Source of the DNA: Fibrobacter succinogenes
GTDB taxonomy: Bacteria > Fibrobacterota > Fibrobacteria > Fibrobacterales > Fibrobacteraceae
Reading direction: 5' to 3'
DNA length: 64,000 nucleotides
Assembly (NCBI GenBank): GCA_902776765.1
Contig: CACYRP010000003.1
Coordinates: forward strand, 153,996 to 217,995
Shown: one piece after another, positions 42,151 to 50,154 of the stretch
How positions within the stretch are numbered: the first letter of the stretch is position 1
Layout: every line of letters begins with the position of its first letter
Notes under the pieces: generated by a model
What the model saw: the letters and a program-made list of their open reading frames with translations, nothing else
The model's database searches: none
Told to the model about the DNA's origin: nothing
Made by a program: the position numbers and the translations under genes

Positions 42151-42605
42151 TGTTTATTCCTTTTGTTAATCCCGCAAAACGCGGTTTTTGGTTAAAATTT
42201 CCGAGCTAAATATAGTAACTTTTGCGTAGGGCGAACATAAGCGGAGCTGTTTACAGATCCATTTTTGAGCCCGGCAAAAGACGCTCAAAGAGCATCAAAG
42301 TGCGTAAGGCGAATGCTGCACGAAAACTTGTTTTCGTATATCTGGGCCGCAGCTACTGACGTTCTAGACGTCAAAACAATTTAATGTTTTGGCTTCACAG
42401 AGGTGGAATTTCCAGAATAATACTCCAAAAATTTTCGATTTGAGCGCTTTTATATTTACAAAACGTGATATTAGTCAAATTTTTGTACAAATTTTTTAGA
42501 CATTTTCCCAAAATGAATGTAAATTTTACTATATCTTAAGCGTAATAAAAATGTAATATTGAATATGGCGTTTTTATTACGAAATACAATTAAGAAGGTG
42601 AGTGT
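42151..42605. other. 455-base intergenic region with three consecutive hairpins
   Basis: Divergent promoters of pfp and the Rossmann-like gene must lie here. Between 42321 and 42391 three perfect small inverted repeats follow each other: CGAAAAC/GTTTTCG, GACGT/ACGTC and CAAAACA/TGTTTTG. The first is 170 bases from pfp. From 42420 the DNA is AT-rich. A structured RNA is possible; no gene is seen. Confidence 0.4.
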
Positions 42606-43019
42606 ATGAATGTTTTAATATGGGGATCAGACACGATTTTAGGGCATGGATTGTTGTCCATGCTTAAAGAAATGAAAGATGGTGTGGTCAATGCCATCGG
42701 GAATATTGAAATCGGGGAAATTTTTGCCTGCGATTCAAATTCTGAATTATCCGACATTGACGAAGCCTGTGCCAATGCCGATTTTGTATTCAACATGTCT
42801 TATGGCTTCAAGTCGGACAAGCTTATCGAAGGGTTGAACGTTCATAATAATACGTGCCCCGTTCTTTTAAGTAATTCTGTGGGCGATACAAGACTTTTCC
42901 GCGAATACGCCCAGAGCAACAATGTGCCGATTCTCGAATGGGCCCCCAATTACGATATGGAGCTTTTGAGCATCGAAGCACAAGTCTATGACATTATCGG
43001 CGCGCTCCAGTGTGCATAA
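42606..43019 (+). CDS. short Rossmann-like protein, epimerase N-terminus-like
   Basis: A 137-residue protein starting MNVLIWGSDTILGHGLLSML, a beta-strand plus glycine loop like NAD(P)-binding domains, and continuing ANADFVFNMSYGF...CPVLLSNSVGD. This follows the first 130 residues of CapF/WbjC-type sugar-nucleotide reductases, but the loop lacks the normal GxxGxxG, the catalytic YxxxK is missing and the rest of the enzyme is absent. It may be a shortened relic or a small binding protein. AAGGTGAGTGT precedes the ATG. Confidence 0.5.
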   Translation: MNVLIWGSDTILGHGLLSMLKEMKDGVVNAIGNIEIGEIFACDSNSELSDIDEACANADFVFNMSYGFKSDKLIEGLNVHNNTCPVLLSNSVGDTRLFREYAQSNNVPILEWAPNYDMELLSIEAQVYDIIGALQCA

Positions 43020-43043
43020 ATTAGACGAACGAATATACAAAGT

Positions 43044-43076
43044 AGGCGGCCTGTTTAGGTCGCCTGTTTTTTATTT
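43044..43076 (+). terminator. terminator of the Rossmann-like gene
   Basis: AGGCGGCC pairs with GGTCGCCT (one G-T pair) around TGTTTA, followed by GTTTTTTATTTTT. It overlaps the last bases of the convergent Rpn gene. Confidence 0.8.
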
Positions 43077-44153
43077 TTCAAGAATCTGTTCTTTGGTCAG
43101 GTTGAATCTTTTGATAAGAATTTCTATGGGGACTTTGTCTTTGTATAGCCCTCTTGCTGTATTAATCTTTTCTTCTTCGACTTTATTCAACTTATCACGT
43201 TCTTTGGCTAATTTTTCCTCGAATTGCTGACGCTCTTCAGTCATTTGCAGGCGTTCTTCTGTAATCTGCTGACGTTCTTCAGTCATTTGCAGGCGTTCTT
43301 CTGTAATCTGCTGACGTTCTTCTGCCATTTGCAGACGTTCCTCCGCCAATTGCTGACGCTCTTCTGCCAATTGTTGGCGGAAATAGTCGCCAATGCTTAC
43401 GAAACCGTATTTTTGCCCAATGCTTACGAACGCCATATTCAGCTCCTTTAGGAAATCTTTACCTAAATACTCTACCAAATATATACTTGTTTTTTCAAGC
43501 AGGCAAGACGCCTCGTTTCGCGGCATTTTATCCAAGAATTTACAGAACTGAGGCAACAGTTCCAGCAGCTTGTCTTTGTTGAACGCATGCTTTAGCGCGA
43601 TTATCCCCATGCCGGTTGCAGTATTTTCGCAGGCGAGGCAATCACTGTCGGGAATATCTGCCATATTCACGAACGTACACTGGAACGGGAGCACTTTCCC
43701 GCGAAAATAATCGGGATAGGACTTTTCTAGAATTTTGAGTGGATTCCAATTGTCACGCCCATTGTAGAATATTAGCGCCATTGTCGGGATTCCGCTGAAT
43801 ATCCTGTTCTTGTCCTGGATTTTCATGACGGAGTGGATGTATTTAGAGATTTGGTCAAAAATCACAGGATCACGTCCGGACTTGTGTTCTAGCAGAATTC
43901 CGACGAGAATCGGGGCGCCCGTCGAGACATTCACACGAAACGCGAGGTCCGCTTCGCCAGTGTCATCAACTTCTGAATAGGAATCTGGAATACGCATGAG
44001 CGTATCAAGATTGATCTGAGTCAGGAATGCGTCAATCTCGTGGTTTATTTTTCCTGCAAGCTCAAGCAAGTTACGTGTATGTGTTGTATCGGCAAATAGC
44101 CAGCGGAAGTATGCGTCGTGTTTTCGTTTGGTTACCTTATTTTCGTTTTCCAT
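43071..44153 (-). CDS. Rpn family PD-(D/E)xK nuclease / putative transposase
   Basis: A 360-residue protein of the recombination-promoting nuclease (RpnA/YhgA, PDDEXK transposase-like) family. The N-terminus (HDAYFRWLFADTTHTRNLLE) and the active-site motifs Asp in GEADLAFRV and ExK in ILLEHKSGRD are present. Rpn proteins cleave DNA and promote RecA-independent recombination; no inverted ends are seen here. Residues ~265-345 form a long coiled coil made of ERxQxxxE heptads, coded by tandem repeats. The gene stands alone. Confidence 0.82.
   Translation of the reverse strand: MENENKVTKRKHDAYFRWLFADTTHTRNLLELAGKINHEIDAFLTQINLDTLMRIPDSYSEVDDTGEADLAFRVNVSTGAPILVGILLEHKSGRDPVIFDQISKYIHSVMKIQDKNRIFSGIPTMALIFYNGRDNWNPLKILEKSYPDYFRGKVLPFQCTFVNMADIPDSDCLACENTATGMGIIALKHAFNKDKLLELLPQFCKFLDKMPRNEASCLLEKTSIYLVEYLGKDFLKELNMAFVSIGQKYGFVSIGDYFRQQLAEERQQLAEERLQMAEERQQITEERLQMTEERQQITEERLQMTEERQQFEEKLAKERDKLNKVEEEKINTARGLYKDKVPIEILIKRFNLTKEQILEK
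43210..43375 (-). repeat. 42-base tandem repeats in the Rpn coiled coil
   Basis: Units read on the minus strand as ERLQMTEERQQITE, repeated about four times with base changes. Two consecutive units are almost identical (43228-43269, 43270-43311), so slippage could change coiled-coil length without a frameshift. Confidence 0.8.
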
Positions 44154-44315
44154 TTATTCAGTGGAACCAGTTGTTTAAAGCGAGCTGGTACGCAATCTCA
44201 TATAGCAAAGGATATAGAAAACGATCTAGCAAAAAAGTTCTTGAAAACAATTTGCGTTATCAAGAACGGATGTGCTTAATTTAACAAACTCTTTTCGAGA
44301 AAACAAGAGATATTA

Positions 44316-44347
44316 AAGGAAAAAGAGCCCTGCGGGAGGCTCTTTGG
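44316..44347 (-). terminator. terminator of the FISUMP lipoprotein gene
   Basis: On the minus strand AAAGAGCC and GGCTCTTT pair around TCCCGCAG, then TTTCC. It lies 20 bases after the stop. Confidence 0.8.
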
Positions 44348-44367
44348 ATAAAAATTGTTTTTGATAG

Positions 44368-45237
44368 TTAGTTCATTAGGCAACGGAGATAAGCATTTTC
44401 AACGTCTTTTAACGGAAGATTTGTTTCCTTTGTCACCATGGAAGTCCAATTGTTGAATACCATGGTATAAGCTTTTTTATTTGAATTATCAAGTGTAATG
44501 AACTCCCTAAAATTATTCCCATTTTGCGGCTTAAGAATGTTGAATCCATATTCGTCTGTTCCTGCATTGCCTCCATAGATCCATTCTGTAGATAATAATT
44601 TGTTTATGTTATTATCTACAGTTTCTGCAATTTTTTTCCATTCATCAATGCTTGGTAAATGCCATCCATTGGGGCATACTCCTTGGTGTGGAAGGGGAAA
44701 ATCTCCGTTACCAAAAGATATCGTTTTAGACATGTAATCGCAGGGGATTCTTGTAGCGCCCTCCCATGAATAGCGTCTGCCATAGGTTGCGAGTTGTTCG
44801 GGTTCTTCGCTCTCTCTGATCCATAAAAAATCGCAATTTTCGGCGGGTTCTGTAGGTAGGTATCGTAAGCTTTGCGCCATCCAAATTTGATCGCCGATTT
44901 TTGCGGTCTTATAAACTTCTCCATCGCGTTCGTCCGTCAAAATACCCGTTTTTGGATTGTAATTTGCTGGGGAACCTTTGACATCGGCATTACTTGATGA
45001 ACTTTTTTCGTTAGAGTTGTTTTCTGCTGAACTGCTTGAAGCTTCTTTTGAATCACTAGAGCTTGTGCTTGATTCATTATTTTCTTTTGCAGATGATGTG
45101 GGTTCTTTAGAGACCGATGAACTTGAAACATTTGCATCGCCAGTATTTGTACTTGGGCTTGTGGAAGAATCGTCTCCGCAGGCAGATAAGAGGCTTGCGG
45201 CAACAATACAATAGGTGAAAAATCTTGATTTAAAAAT
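44368..45237 (-). CDS. FISUMP-domain lipoprotein without a canonical start codon
   Basis: The frame is open from 45237 to 44368 (289 residues). It reads IFKSRFFTYCIVAASLLSAC, a signal peptide with lipobox, then a Ser-rich linker (~22-95) and a Fibrobacter major paralogous domain (DGEVYKTAKIGDQIWMAQSL ... GVCPNGWHLPSIDEW). No ATG, GTG or TTG stands before the lipobox. The ATT codon at 45237 follows GAGGAG with fit spacing, so it is proposed as start; the first ATG-like start inside the frame (TTG 44940) would remove the signal peptide. Lysine Lys3 would begin a typical MKSRFF leader if TTT were ATG, so a start-codon mutation is also possible. Confidence 0.65.
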   Translation of the reverse strand: MFKSRFFTYCIVAASLLSACGDDSSTSPSTNTGDANVSSSSVSKEPTSSAKENNESSTSSSDSKEASSSSAENNSNEKSSSSNADVKGSPANYNPKTGILTDERDGEVYKTAKIGDQIWMAQSLRYLPTEPAENCDFLWIRESEEPEQLATYGRRYSWEGATRIPCDYMSKTISFGNGDFPLPHQGVCPNGWHLPSIDEWKKIAETVDNNINKLLSTEWIYGGNAGTDEYGFNILKPQNGNNFREFITLDNSNKKAYTMVFNNWTSMVTKETNLPLKDVENAYLRCLMN

Positions 45238-45358
45238 TTGCTCCTCAGAAATTCTTAGTTATTCTTTTAAACAGTGGATTTAAAATAAAATATCGATTTG
45301 ACTAGCAAATTTTTATAATGTAAGTAAAAAACAGAAGTTTGTAATTTTATATAAAACG

Positions 45359-45931
45359 TTATTCCAGCATTAGCTCATTCGGTAAGGCTCCCTCCATGCA
45401 AAGGAGCCTTCTTTTTATGCCGACTCCAAGCGCGTAACCGCTCAAGTGCCCACGGCTGTCGATAACGCGGTGGCAAGGAATTACCACCTGTAGTGGATTG
45501 TTGTGCAATACATTCCCGACCGCGCGAACCGCCTGTGGATGACCAACCTCGATTGCGACTTGCTTGTAAGTCCTGGTTTTCCCGTAAGGAATGTGCCGCG
45601 TGACTTCGAGAACTTTTTTCTGGAACTCGGTGCCGTAGATTTTTATGGAAATAGAAAACTCGCAGAGCTTGCCTGCGAGGTACAAATTAAGTTCATTCAC
45701 AGCCTTACGGTAGGCGTTGCGAACGCGGTTGTTTATTTGCAATTCCGAGTCTGGGCTTGCATAAGCGCATGCTTGAACATTGCTCGGAGTTGCTTTTACT
45801 TCGTCTGTGTTTTCCCGAAATTTTAGACCACAAAGTTTAGATCCTTCGAAGATAAAGGTCCATTCGCCCCAGACATTCCGGTGGCTTATCTTTGTGAATT
45901 TCGGGTCATCAAACTTCATACCATGCGGCAT
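45359..45931 (-). CDS. ogt: methylated-DNA--protein-cysteine methyltransferase
   Basis: A 190-residue suicide repair protein that takes methyl groups from O6-methylguanine. The acceptor is Cys153 in VVIPCHRVI, the helix-turn-helix region is GKTRTYKQVAIEVGHPQAVRAVGN, and GYALGVGIKRRLLCMEG ends the domain. The N-terminal ~75 residues are the variable part. It begins five bases after alr and is probably co-transcribed with it. Confidence 0.9.
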   Translation of the reverse strand: MPHGMKFDDPKFTKISHRNVWGEWTFIFEGSKLCGLKFRENTDEVKATPSNVQACAYASPDSELQINNRVRNAYRKAVNELNLYLAGKLCEFSISIKIYGTEFQKKVLEVTRHIPYGKTRTYKQVAIEVGHPQAVRAVGNVLHNNPLQVVIPCHRVIDSRGHLSGYALGVGIKRRLLCMEGALPNELMLE

Positions 45932-45936
45932 ATCTC

Positions 45937-47160
45937 CTAGCGCAAGGGGTATTCCTTGTATTCCTGTACGCCGAATTCTTCCTTGAGGTAATCCCAGCGC
46001 ACAAGGCGGTTTTTCCAGTAATACTTGCGGTACAGGCGGCGTGCCACGCGGCTTGTTAGTTCGTATGGAATCGTGTGGTGTTCGTCGGCAACGCTTTCCA
46101 TCGAAATGCGAAAGTCGAGTTCACCATTGACAACATCAACAGTTTCACCAACTTGCACATCTGGAATGTGGCTTACATCGACCATTGTCGCATCCATGCA
46201 CACGCGTCCGAGAATCGGGCAGAGTTGTCCACGGATAAAAACAAATCCCTTGTTGTATTCGCCGCGGAGGTAACCGTCACCGTAACCGATGGCGATTGTC
46301 GCAATGCGCGTGAGCTGTTGGGCTGCCCAGTAGCCGCCGTAGCTCACTGTTTCGCCGGGCTTCACGTCGTGCACGTGGCGGATAGTGGACTTGATTTTCA
46401 TGACGGGCTTGAGCGGCCATGGTGATGGTGCTGCTCCCATGCAGTTGTAACCGTAAAGGGCAAGGCCCGGACGCACCATGTCGAAGTGGCTTTCGGGATG
46501 CGTGAGCGTGCCTGCAGAACTGGAGCAGTGGCAGATTTCCGGACGCAGTCCTTCGGCTTCGAGAACGTCAACGAGACGGGAGAAACGCTGGATCTGCACT
46601 TCGGTCTTCGGGTTGCCTGGCATGTCGGCTGTAGCAAGGTGCGTGAACATTCCTTCGAACTTCAAGTGCTTGAGGGTTAGCGCCGCGCGAATGTTGTTGA
46701 AGTCTTCGGCGTCAAAGCCGTAACGGTTCATGCCCGTGTCTATCGCGAGGTGCGCCTTGCAGGTGGTTCCCGTTTCGCCAAGGAATTGGTCGAATGCCAT
46801 TGCTGTGCGGATGTCGGTAATGGCAGCTGTGAGCTGGAATTCGACAAAGTAGGCGAAGTCTGCGGGCGTGCAAGGACCCAACACTAGAATTGGCAAGTCC
46901 ATGCCATATTGGCGAAGAATCATGCCTTCGCTAATGTGGGCTACGCCAAGGTAGTCGGCTCCACCGAACTTGGCGGCAAAAGAGCAGGCGAGGCTTCCGT
47001 GGCCGTAAGAGTCAGCCTTGACGGGGAGTAAAATCTTGGTGGAAGCCGGAATTTGGCTTCTGATAAACTTGATGTTTTCACAAAGGGCGTCTAAATTGAT
47101 CTCAATCCAGTTCGGGCGCGCAATTTTATTTAAGTCGGGAGGAGTAGATAAAAGTTTCAT
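45937..47160 (-). CDS. alr: alanine racemase
   Basis: A 407-residue PLP enzyme that makes D-alanine for peptidoglycan. The PLP lysine is Lys48 in LLPVKADSYGHG, the barrel-end Arg motif is MVRPGLALYGY and the second base Tyr lies in SYGGYWAAQQL. Length is slightly above the usual ~360-380, due to an N-terminal and C-terminal extension (~20 each). It is followed at five bases by ogt. Confidence 0.92.
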   Translation of the reverse strand: MKLLSTPPDLNKIARPNWIEINLDALCENIKFIRSQIPASTKILLPVKADSYGHGSLACSFAAKFGGADYLGVAHISEGMILRQYGMDLPILVLGPCTPADFAYFVEFQLTAAITDIRTAMAFDQFLGETGTTCKAHLAIDTGMNRYGFDAEDFNNIRAALTLKHLKFEGMFTHLATADMPGNPKTEVQIQRFSRLVDVLEAEGLRPEICHCSSSAGTLTHPESHFDMVRPGLALYGYNCMGAAPSPWPLKPVMKIKSTIRHVHDVKPGETVSYGGYWAAQQLTRIATIAIGYGDGYLRGEYNKGFVFIRGQLCPILGRVCMDATMVDVSHIPDVQVGETVDVVNGELDFRISMESVADEHHTIPYELTSRVARRLYRKYYWKNRLVRWDYLKEEFGVQEYKEYPLR

Positions 47161-47210
47161 GATAGCAATAATATAGTCAAGTTTTAAGATTGTGTAGTGG
47201 ATGGGAATAA

Positions 47211-47342
47211 AAGTTACTAGTTAATAGTTAGTAGTTACTAGAAGATTTTTGTTTGAAAAAGCCTAGTGACTAGTAACTTCAAACTCTGAACTGTCGCGAA
47301 GCAACCTCAGTAACTCAGAACACTTAACAGTCGCAGAGCGAC
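47211..47342. repeat. TAGTTAC inverted repeat and AACTCAGAAC units
   Basis: Units TTACTAG, TTAATAG and TTAGTAG at 47213-47241 are matched by CTAGTGACTAGTAACTT at 47263-47279; AAGTTACTAGT and ACTAGTAACTT are perfect inverted repeats. Then ACTCTGAACTGTCGC, AACTCAGAACACTT and ACAGTCGCAGAGCGACTATA follow. The region lies upstream of alr in a 690-base gap without a large gene. Confidence 0.65.
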
Positions 47343-47477
47343 TATACGTTCCAAATTGGAATAAATTATACTGGTCTAAGTTTTGTAAAATTCAAGGGCT
47401 GTGATAAAATTCAAAATTGAGCGCGAACCCAATAACTACGCGCAAAGCCTTATTTTATCTAAGTTTACAAAGCGTCG

Positions 47478-47583
47478 TATGAAATTTTCTTTACTATTTT
47501 GCGCTGTTTTCTTGAATTTTTTATTGGTACTTTATGGGTGTGATAAGGGTTCGGGTTGTTTCTTACTTTTGATAAATGAATAA
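47478..47583 (+). CDS. possible very short lipoprotein-like peptide
   Basis: A 34-residue frame: MKFSLLFCAVFLNFLLVLYG followed by CDKGSGCF. It looks like a signal peptide with lipobox and almost no mature part, so it may be a decayed lipoprotein gene or chance. No Shine-Dalgarno is seen. Confidence 0.2.
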
Positions 47584-47708
47584 AAAAAGTAAGCGGTTTG
47601 CACAAAGTAATATCCCTTATTTTGTGATACAGATTTTCTGACATTGTTATATACAAACGTGATAATTGCGTACCTCAAGTGCGTAGTTAAAGCGTGCGAT
47701 AGTTTCGC

Positions 47709-47812
47709 GTAACAGTTCGATTAAAGGGCTTGCCTTAAAGTCCTGTTACGAAATGTTGCCATTCGGCAAAAGGATTGCTCCGTTCACGGAGTAGTTGGTT
47801 TGCTGATACCAA
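47709..47812 (+). promoter_or_regulatory. structured 5' leader candidate with four hairpins
   Basis: Upstream of the TonB/AgmX-like gene four hairpins follow each other: GTAACAG/CTGTTAC (47709-47749, with inner TTAAAGG/CCTTAA pairing), TTGCC/GGCAA (47756-47769), CTCCG/CGGAG (47778-47791) and TTGGT/ACCAA (47795-47812). The GGGAGG ribosome site lies 30 bases downstream. I match it to no known riboswitch. Confidence 0.45.
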
Positions 47813-47855
47813 AAAACATAAACATCCAAAAATCCTGCAAAGGGAGGATAAAATC

Positions 47856-48803
47856 ATGAAAACGACAAATAAAAAACAAGACGCGTTCATCGCATCCTTG
47901 ATGCCTGATTCTGACAAGAAAATGGTGCGCATTGCAAGCTTATCGCTGATTGTCGCACTGGCTCTTGGCTTTTGGGCCACGACATATGAACGAGTAATCG
48001 ACGAAGTGTTGTTTGATACACCAGATAGCATTACCGTCGCAAAAGTAACCATGGCAGATCCTGTCAAAAAAACGGATGAAAAAAAGCCTGATATAAAGAA
48101 GAATAAACCAATTCCGCAAGATCATCGAAAAAGGCAAGGTGGTGGAGGAAAGCCGAGTGGAAAAGGAAATCCGAAAGCAGCTCTCGAACGAGGCGTGCTC
48201 AAAATCCTGACTGCTTTGAAAAATAATTCCGCGGCCGAAGCGTTTGTTGCGTTGAATCAGAAAACGGCGAAGGACATTGACAAGGTTCTTTCAAAAGTGA
48301 ATGGCCTTCAGACTCATGGAACAACAAAGCTTGGCGGACGTCGTGGCGCGCCAAATAGAGATTTCAACGAGGCCGCTTTTGCGGGTGGTGCCGGTGGTAT
48401 CGGGGATGCTCTCGGTGGCTTAATCGGCGGATCTGCAGGACCTCTTGGAACAAAGGCAATGAAAGGCCATATCAAACCGCCTAATCCGAACGAAATCGAT
48501 ATGGGTGCTGGTGGCGGATCCCGCTCGGCATCTGATATCATGAAAGTAGTAAGGCAGCGCACTCCAGGACTTCGTCACATTTACAATAAGCACTTGAAGA
48601 AGAATCCGGGATTCCAGGGCAAGGTCACATTGAGGTTTACGATTGCGCCGGGTGGCGAAATTATAAACATGGCTCTTGTCTCTTCTACGACGGGTTACAG
48701 CGCATTCGATAGCGATATCAAGAATGCCGTAGCTAAATGGACTTTCGGTGTAATTAAATCGGGTAATACGACAGTGACTATTCCATTTACGTTCACTGAA
48801 TAA
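47856..48803 (+). CDS. TonB/AgmX-PglI-like energy-transducer family protein
   Basis: A 315-residue membrane-anchored protein. ATG 47856 is chosen for its GGGAGG. One N-terminal helix (RIASLSLIVALALGFWATT) is followed by a Lys/Pro stretch (DEKKPDIKKNKPIPQD), a Gly-rich middle and a C-terminal domain of ~90 residues (PGLRHIYNKHLKKNPGFQG ... VALVSSTT-type strand, SDIKNAVAKWTF) of the AgmX/PglI kind. Such proteins span the periplasm and work in gliding or in transport energised by ExbBD-like motors; no motor genes are adjacent. Confidence 0.75.
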   Translation: MKTTNKKQDAFIASLMPDSDKKMVRIASLSLIVALALGFWATTYERVIDEVLFDTPDSITVAKVTMADPVKKTDEKKPDIKKNKPIPQDHRKRQGGGGKPSGKGNPKAALERGVLKILTALKNNSAAEAFVALNQKTAKDIDKVLSKVNGLQTHGTTKLGGRRGAPNRDFNEAAFAGGAGGIGDALGGLIGGSAGPLGTKAMKGHIKPPNPNEIDMGAGGGSRSASDIMKVVRQRTPGLRHIYNKHLKKNPGFQGKVTLRFTIAPGGEIINMALVSSTTGYSAFDSDIKNAVAKWTFGVIKSGNTTVTIPFTFTE

Positions 48804-48843
48804 CGGATTGGAGTGGAATAAAGAGAAATAGATTTGTAAATTT

Positions 48844-48878
48844 AAGTCGGTGATTCCTGTCACCGACTTTCGGTTTTG
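48844..48878 (+). terminator. terminator of the TonB/AgmX-like gene
   Basis: AAGTCGGTG and CACCGACTT form a nine-base stem with loop ATTCCTGT, followed by TCGGTTTTG. Confidence 0.78.
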
Positions 48879-48880
48879 TC

Positions 48881-48910
48881 ATTCCCGGCCCCAACCGGGA
48901 ATCTCCTTTT
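48881..48910 (+). repeat. CCCGG-family palindrome
   Basis: GTCATTCCCGG and CCGGGAAT flank CCCCAA, followed by CTCCTTTTT. Fourth location of the family also at 4115, 13774 and 19996. Confidence 0.65.
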
Positions 48911-48916
48911 TAATTT

Positions 48917-50044
48917 ATGGGAAAAATTATGAAAGATCCTCGTATTACTCAACTTGCAGAAAATTTAATCAACAACGCCATTGCACTTAAGGCGGGCGAA
49001 AATATTTTAATCGAAACGACCGATACGCCGGACGAGCTCTCGACAGAGCTCATCAAGGCTGTCGCTAAAGTCGGCGGTAACGCTTTTGTCCACAATTACA
49101 ATAGCCGTGTGCGTCGTGAAGTGATTCGTTCGGCATCTGAAGATCAGATGAAACTTTCGGCAGAACTTGCGATGAACGAGATGAAGCAGATGCAGGCCTA
49201 CCTCTCCATCCGTGCGATGAACAATGCGATGGAAAACTGCGACATCGATGATAAGAAGATGCTCGCTTTCAGGACCATTACGCAGGATGTGCTCAACTAC
49301 CGCGTGAACAATACGCGTTGGTGTGTGCTCCGCTGGCCGAATCCGTCCATGGCGCAGGGCGCCAAGATGAGCACGGAGGCTTTCGAAGACTTCTACTTTA
49401 AGGCTTGCCTTGCCGATTACCCGAAAATGCAGCGCGCCGCCCAGGCTTTGGTTGACCTCATGAACAGGACGGACAAAGTGCGTCTCGTGGCACAAGACAC
49501 GGACATCACGTTTAGCATCAAGGATATTCCGGCAGTGCCGTGCTGCGGCAACATGAACATTCCCGATGGCGAAGTTTATACGGCTCCGGTGCAGGGGAGT
49601 ATCGAAGGCGTTATCCATTACAACACGCCGACGCTTTACGAAGGCAAGCAGTTCAGCAACATCCGCCTCGTCTTCAAGCAGGGTAAAATTGTCGAAGCCA
49701 CATGCGAAACAGGTGACAACAAGAGCCTGAACGCAATATTCGATACGGATGAAGGCGCGCGTTATGTTGGTGAATTTGCAATCGGTTTCAATCCGTTCGT
49801 GCTTTCTCCGATGTGCGACATTTTGTTTGACGAAAAAATTGCGGGTTCCATCCACTTTACGCCTGGCATGTGCTACGAAGATGCCCCAAACGGGAACAAG
49901 TCGGCCATCCATTGGGATTTGGTGCTGATCATGCGCCCAGAATACGGCGGTGGCGAAATTTGGTTCGATGACAAGCTCATCCGCAAGGACGGGCTTTTTG
50001 TGGTTGATGAACTCAAGTGCCTGAATCCGGAGAATTTAGGATAG
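48917..50044 (+). CDS. aminopeptidase, M29 family
   Basis: A 375-residue metallo-aminopeptidase like AmpS/aminopeptidase T. Typical segments: NLINNAIALKAGENILIE at the N-terminus, NIPDGEVYTAPVQGSIEGVI (metal ligand Glu), FAIGFNP, and SAIHWDLVLIMRPEYGGGEIWFDD near the C-terminus with the His/Asp ligands. ATG 48917 or 48929 may be the start; the latter is preceded by GGGA. It removes N-terminal residues from peptides. Its TAG is followed by a repeat tract. Confidence 0.87.
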   Translation: MGKIMKDPRITQLAENLINNAIALKAGENILIETTDTPDELSTELIKAVAKVGGNAFVHNYNSRVRREVIRSASEDQMKLSAELAMNEMKQMQAYLSIRAMNNAMENCDIDDKKMLAFRTITQDVLNYRVNNTRWCVLRWPNPSMAQGAKMSTEAFEDFYFKACLADYPKMQRAAQALVDLMNRTDKVRLVAQDTDITFSIKDIPAVPCCGNMNIPDGEVYTAPVQGSIEGVIHYNTPTLYEGKQFSNIRLVFKQGKIVEATCETGDNKSLNAIFDTDEGARYVGEFAIGFNPFVLSPMCDILFDEKIAGSIHFTPGMCYEDAPNGNKSAIHWDLVLIMRPEYGGGEIWFDDKLIRKDGLFVVDELKCLNPENLG

Positions 50045-50076
50045 CGCTGGGGGAGTTACTAGTTTATAGTTACTAG
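50042..50076. repeat. TAGTTAC-type repeat after the M29 stop
   Basis: The TAG stop is followed by CGCTGGGGG and then AGTTACTAGTTTATAGTTACTAG-like units (50054-50076), two copies of AGTTACTAG separated by five bases. Related to 14085 and 47211. Confidence 0.6.
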
Positions 50077-50154
50077 GGATTTCTGTTTTTCTAATAACTA
50101 AGTATTTTATTATATTATTGCATAAACCTCAAAAACTTATTATAAGGAAATCGT

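Noticed and set aside
43071..44153. Rpn gene as part of an insertion sequence
   Set aside because: No terminal inverted repeats or target duplication are seen at its borders.
44027..44284. Plus-strand frame of 85 residues over the start of the Rpn gene
   Set aside because: Most of it is the reverse strand of the Rpn N-terminus; the tail has no recognisable features. The inverted repeat GTTCTTGA/TCAAGAAC near 44241-44271 has no T-run and no context.
44937..45206. 89-residue Gln-rich frame upstream of the FISUMP domain
   Set aside because: Out-of-frame reading of the Ser-rich linker of the FISUMP lipoprotein, whose own frame is open throughout.
45384..45415. Hairpin AAGGCTCC/GGAGCCTT with following TTCTTTTT
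   Set aside because: It lies inside the ogt coding sequence and would act on the strand that is not transcribed there.
47401..47583. 60-residue frame beginning MIKFKIEREPNN
   Set aside because: Only the last 34 residues (from 47478) have any pattern; the earlier part has no support and no ribosome site.
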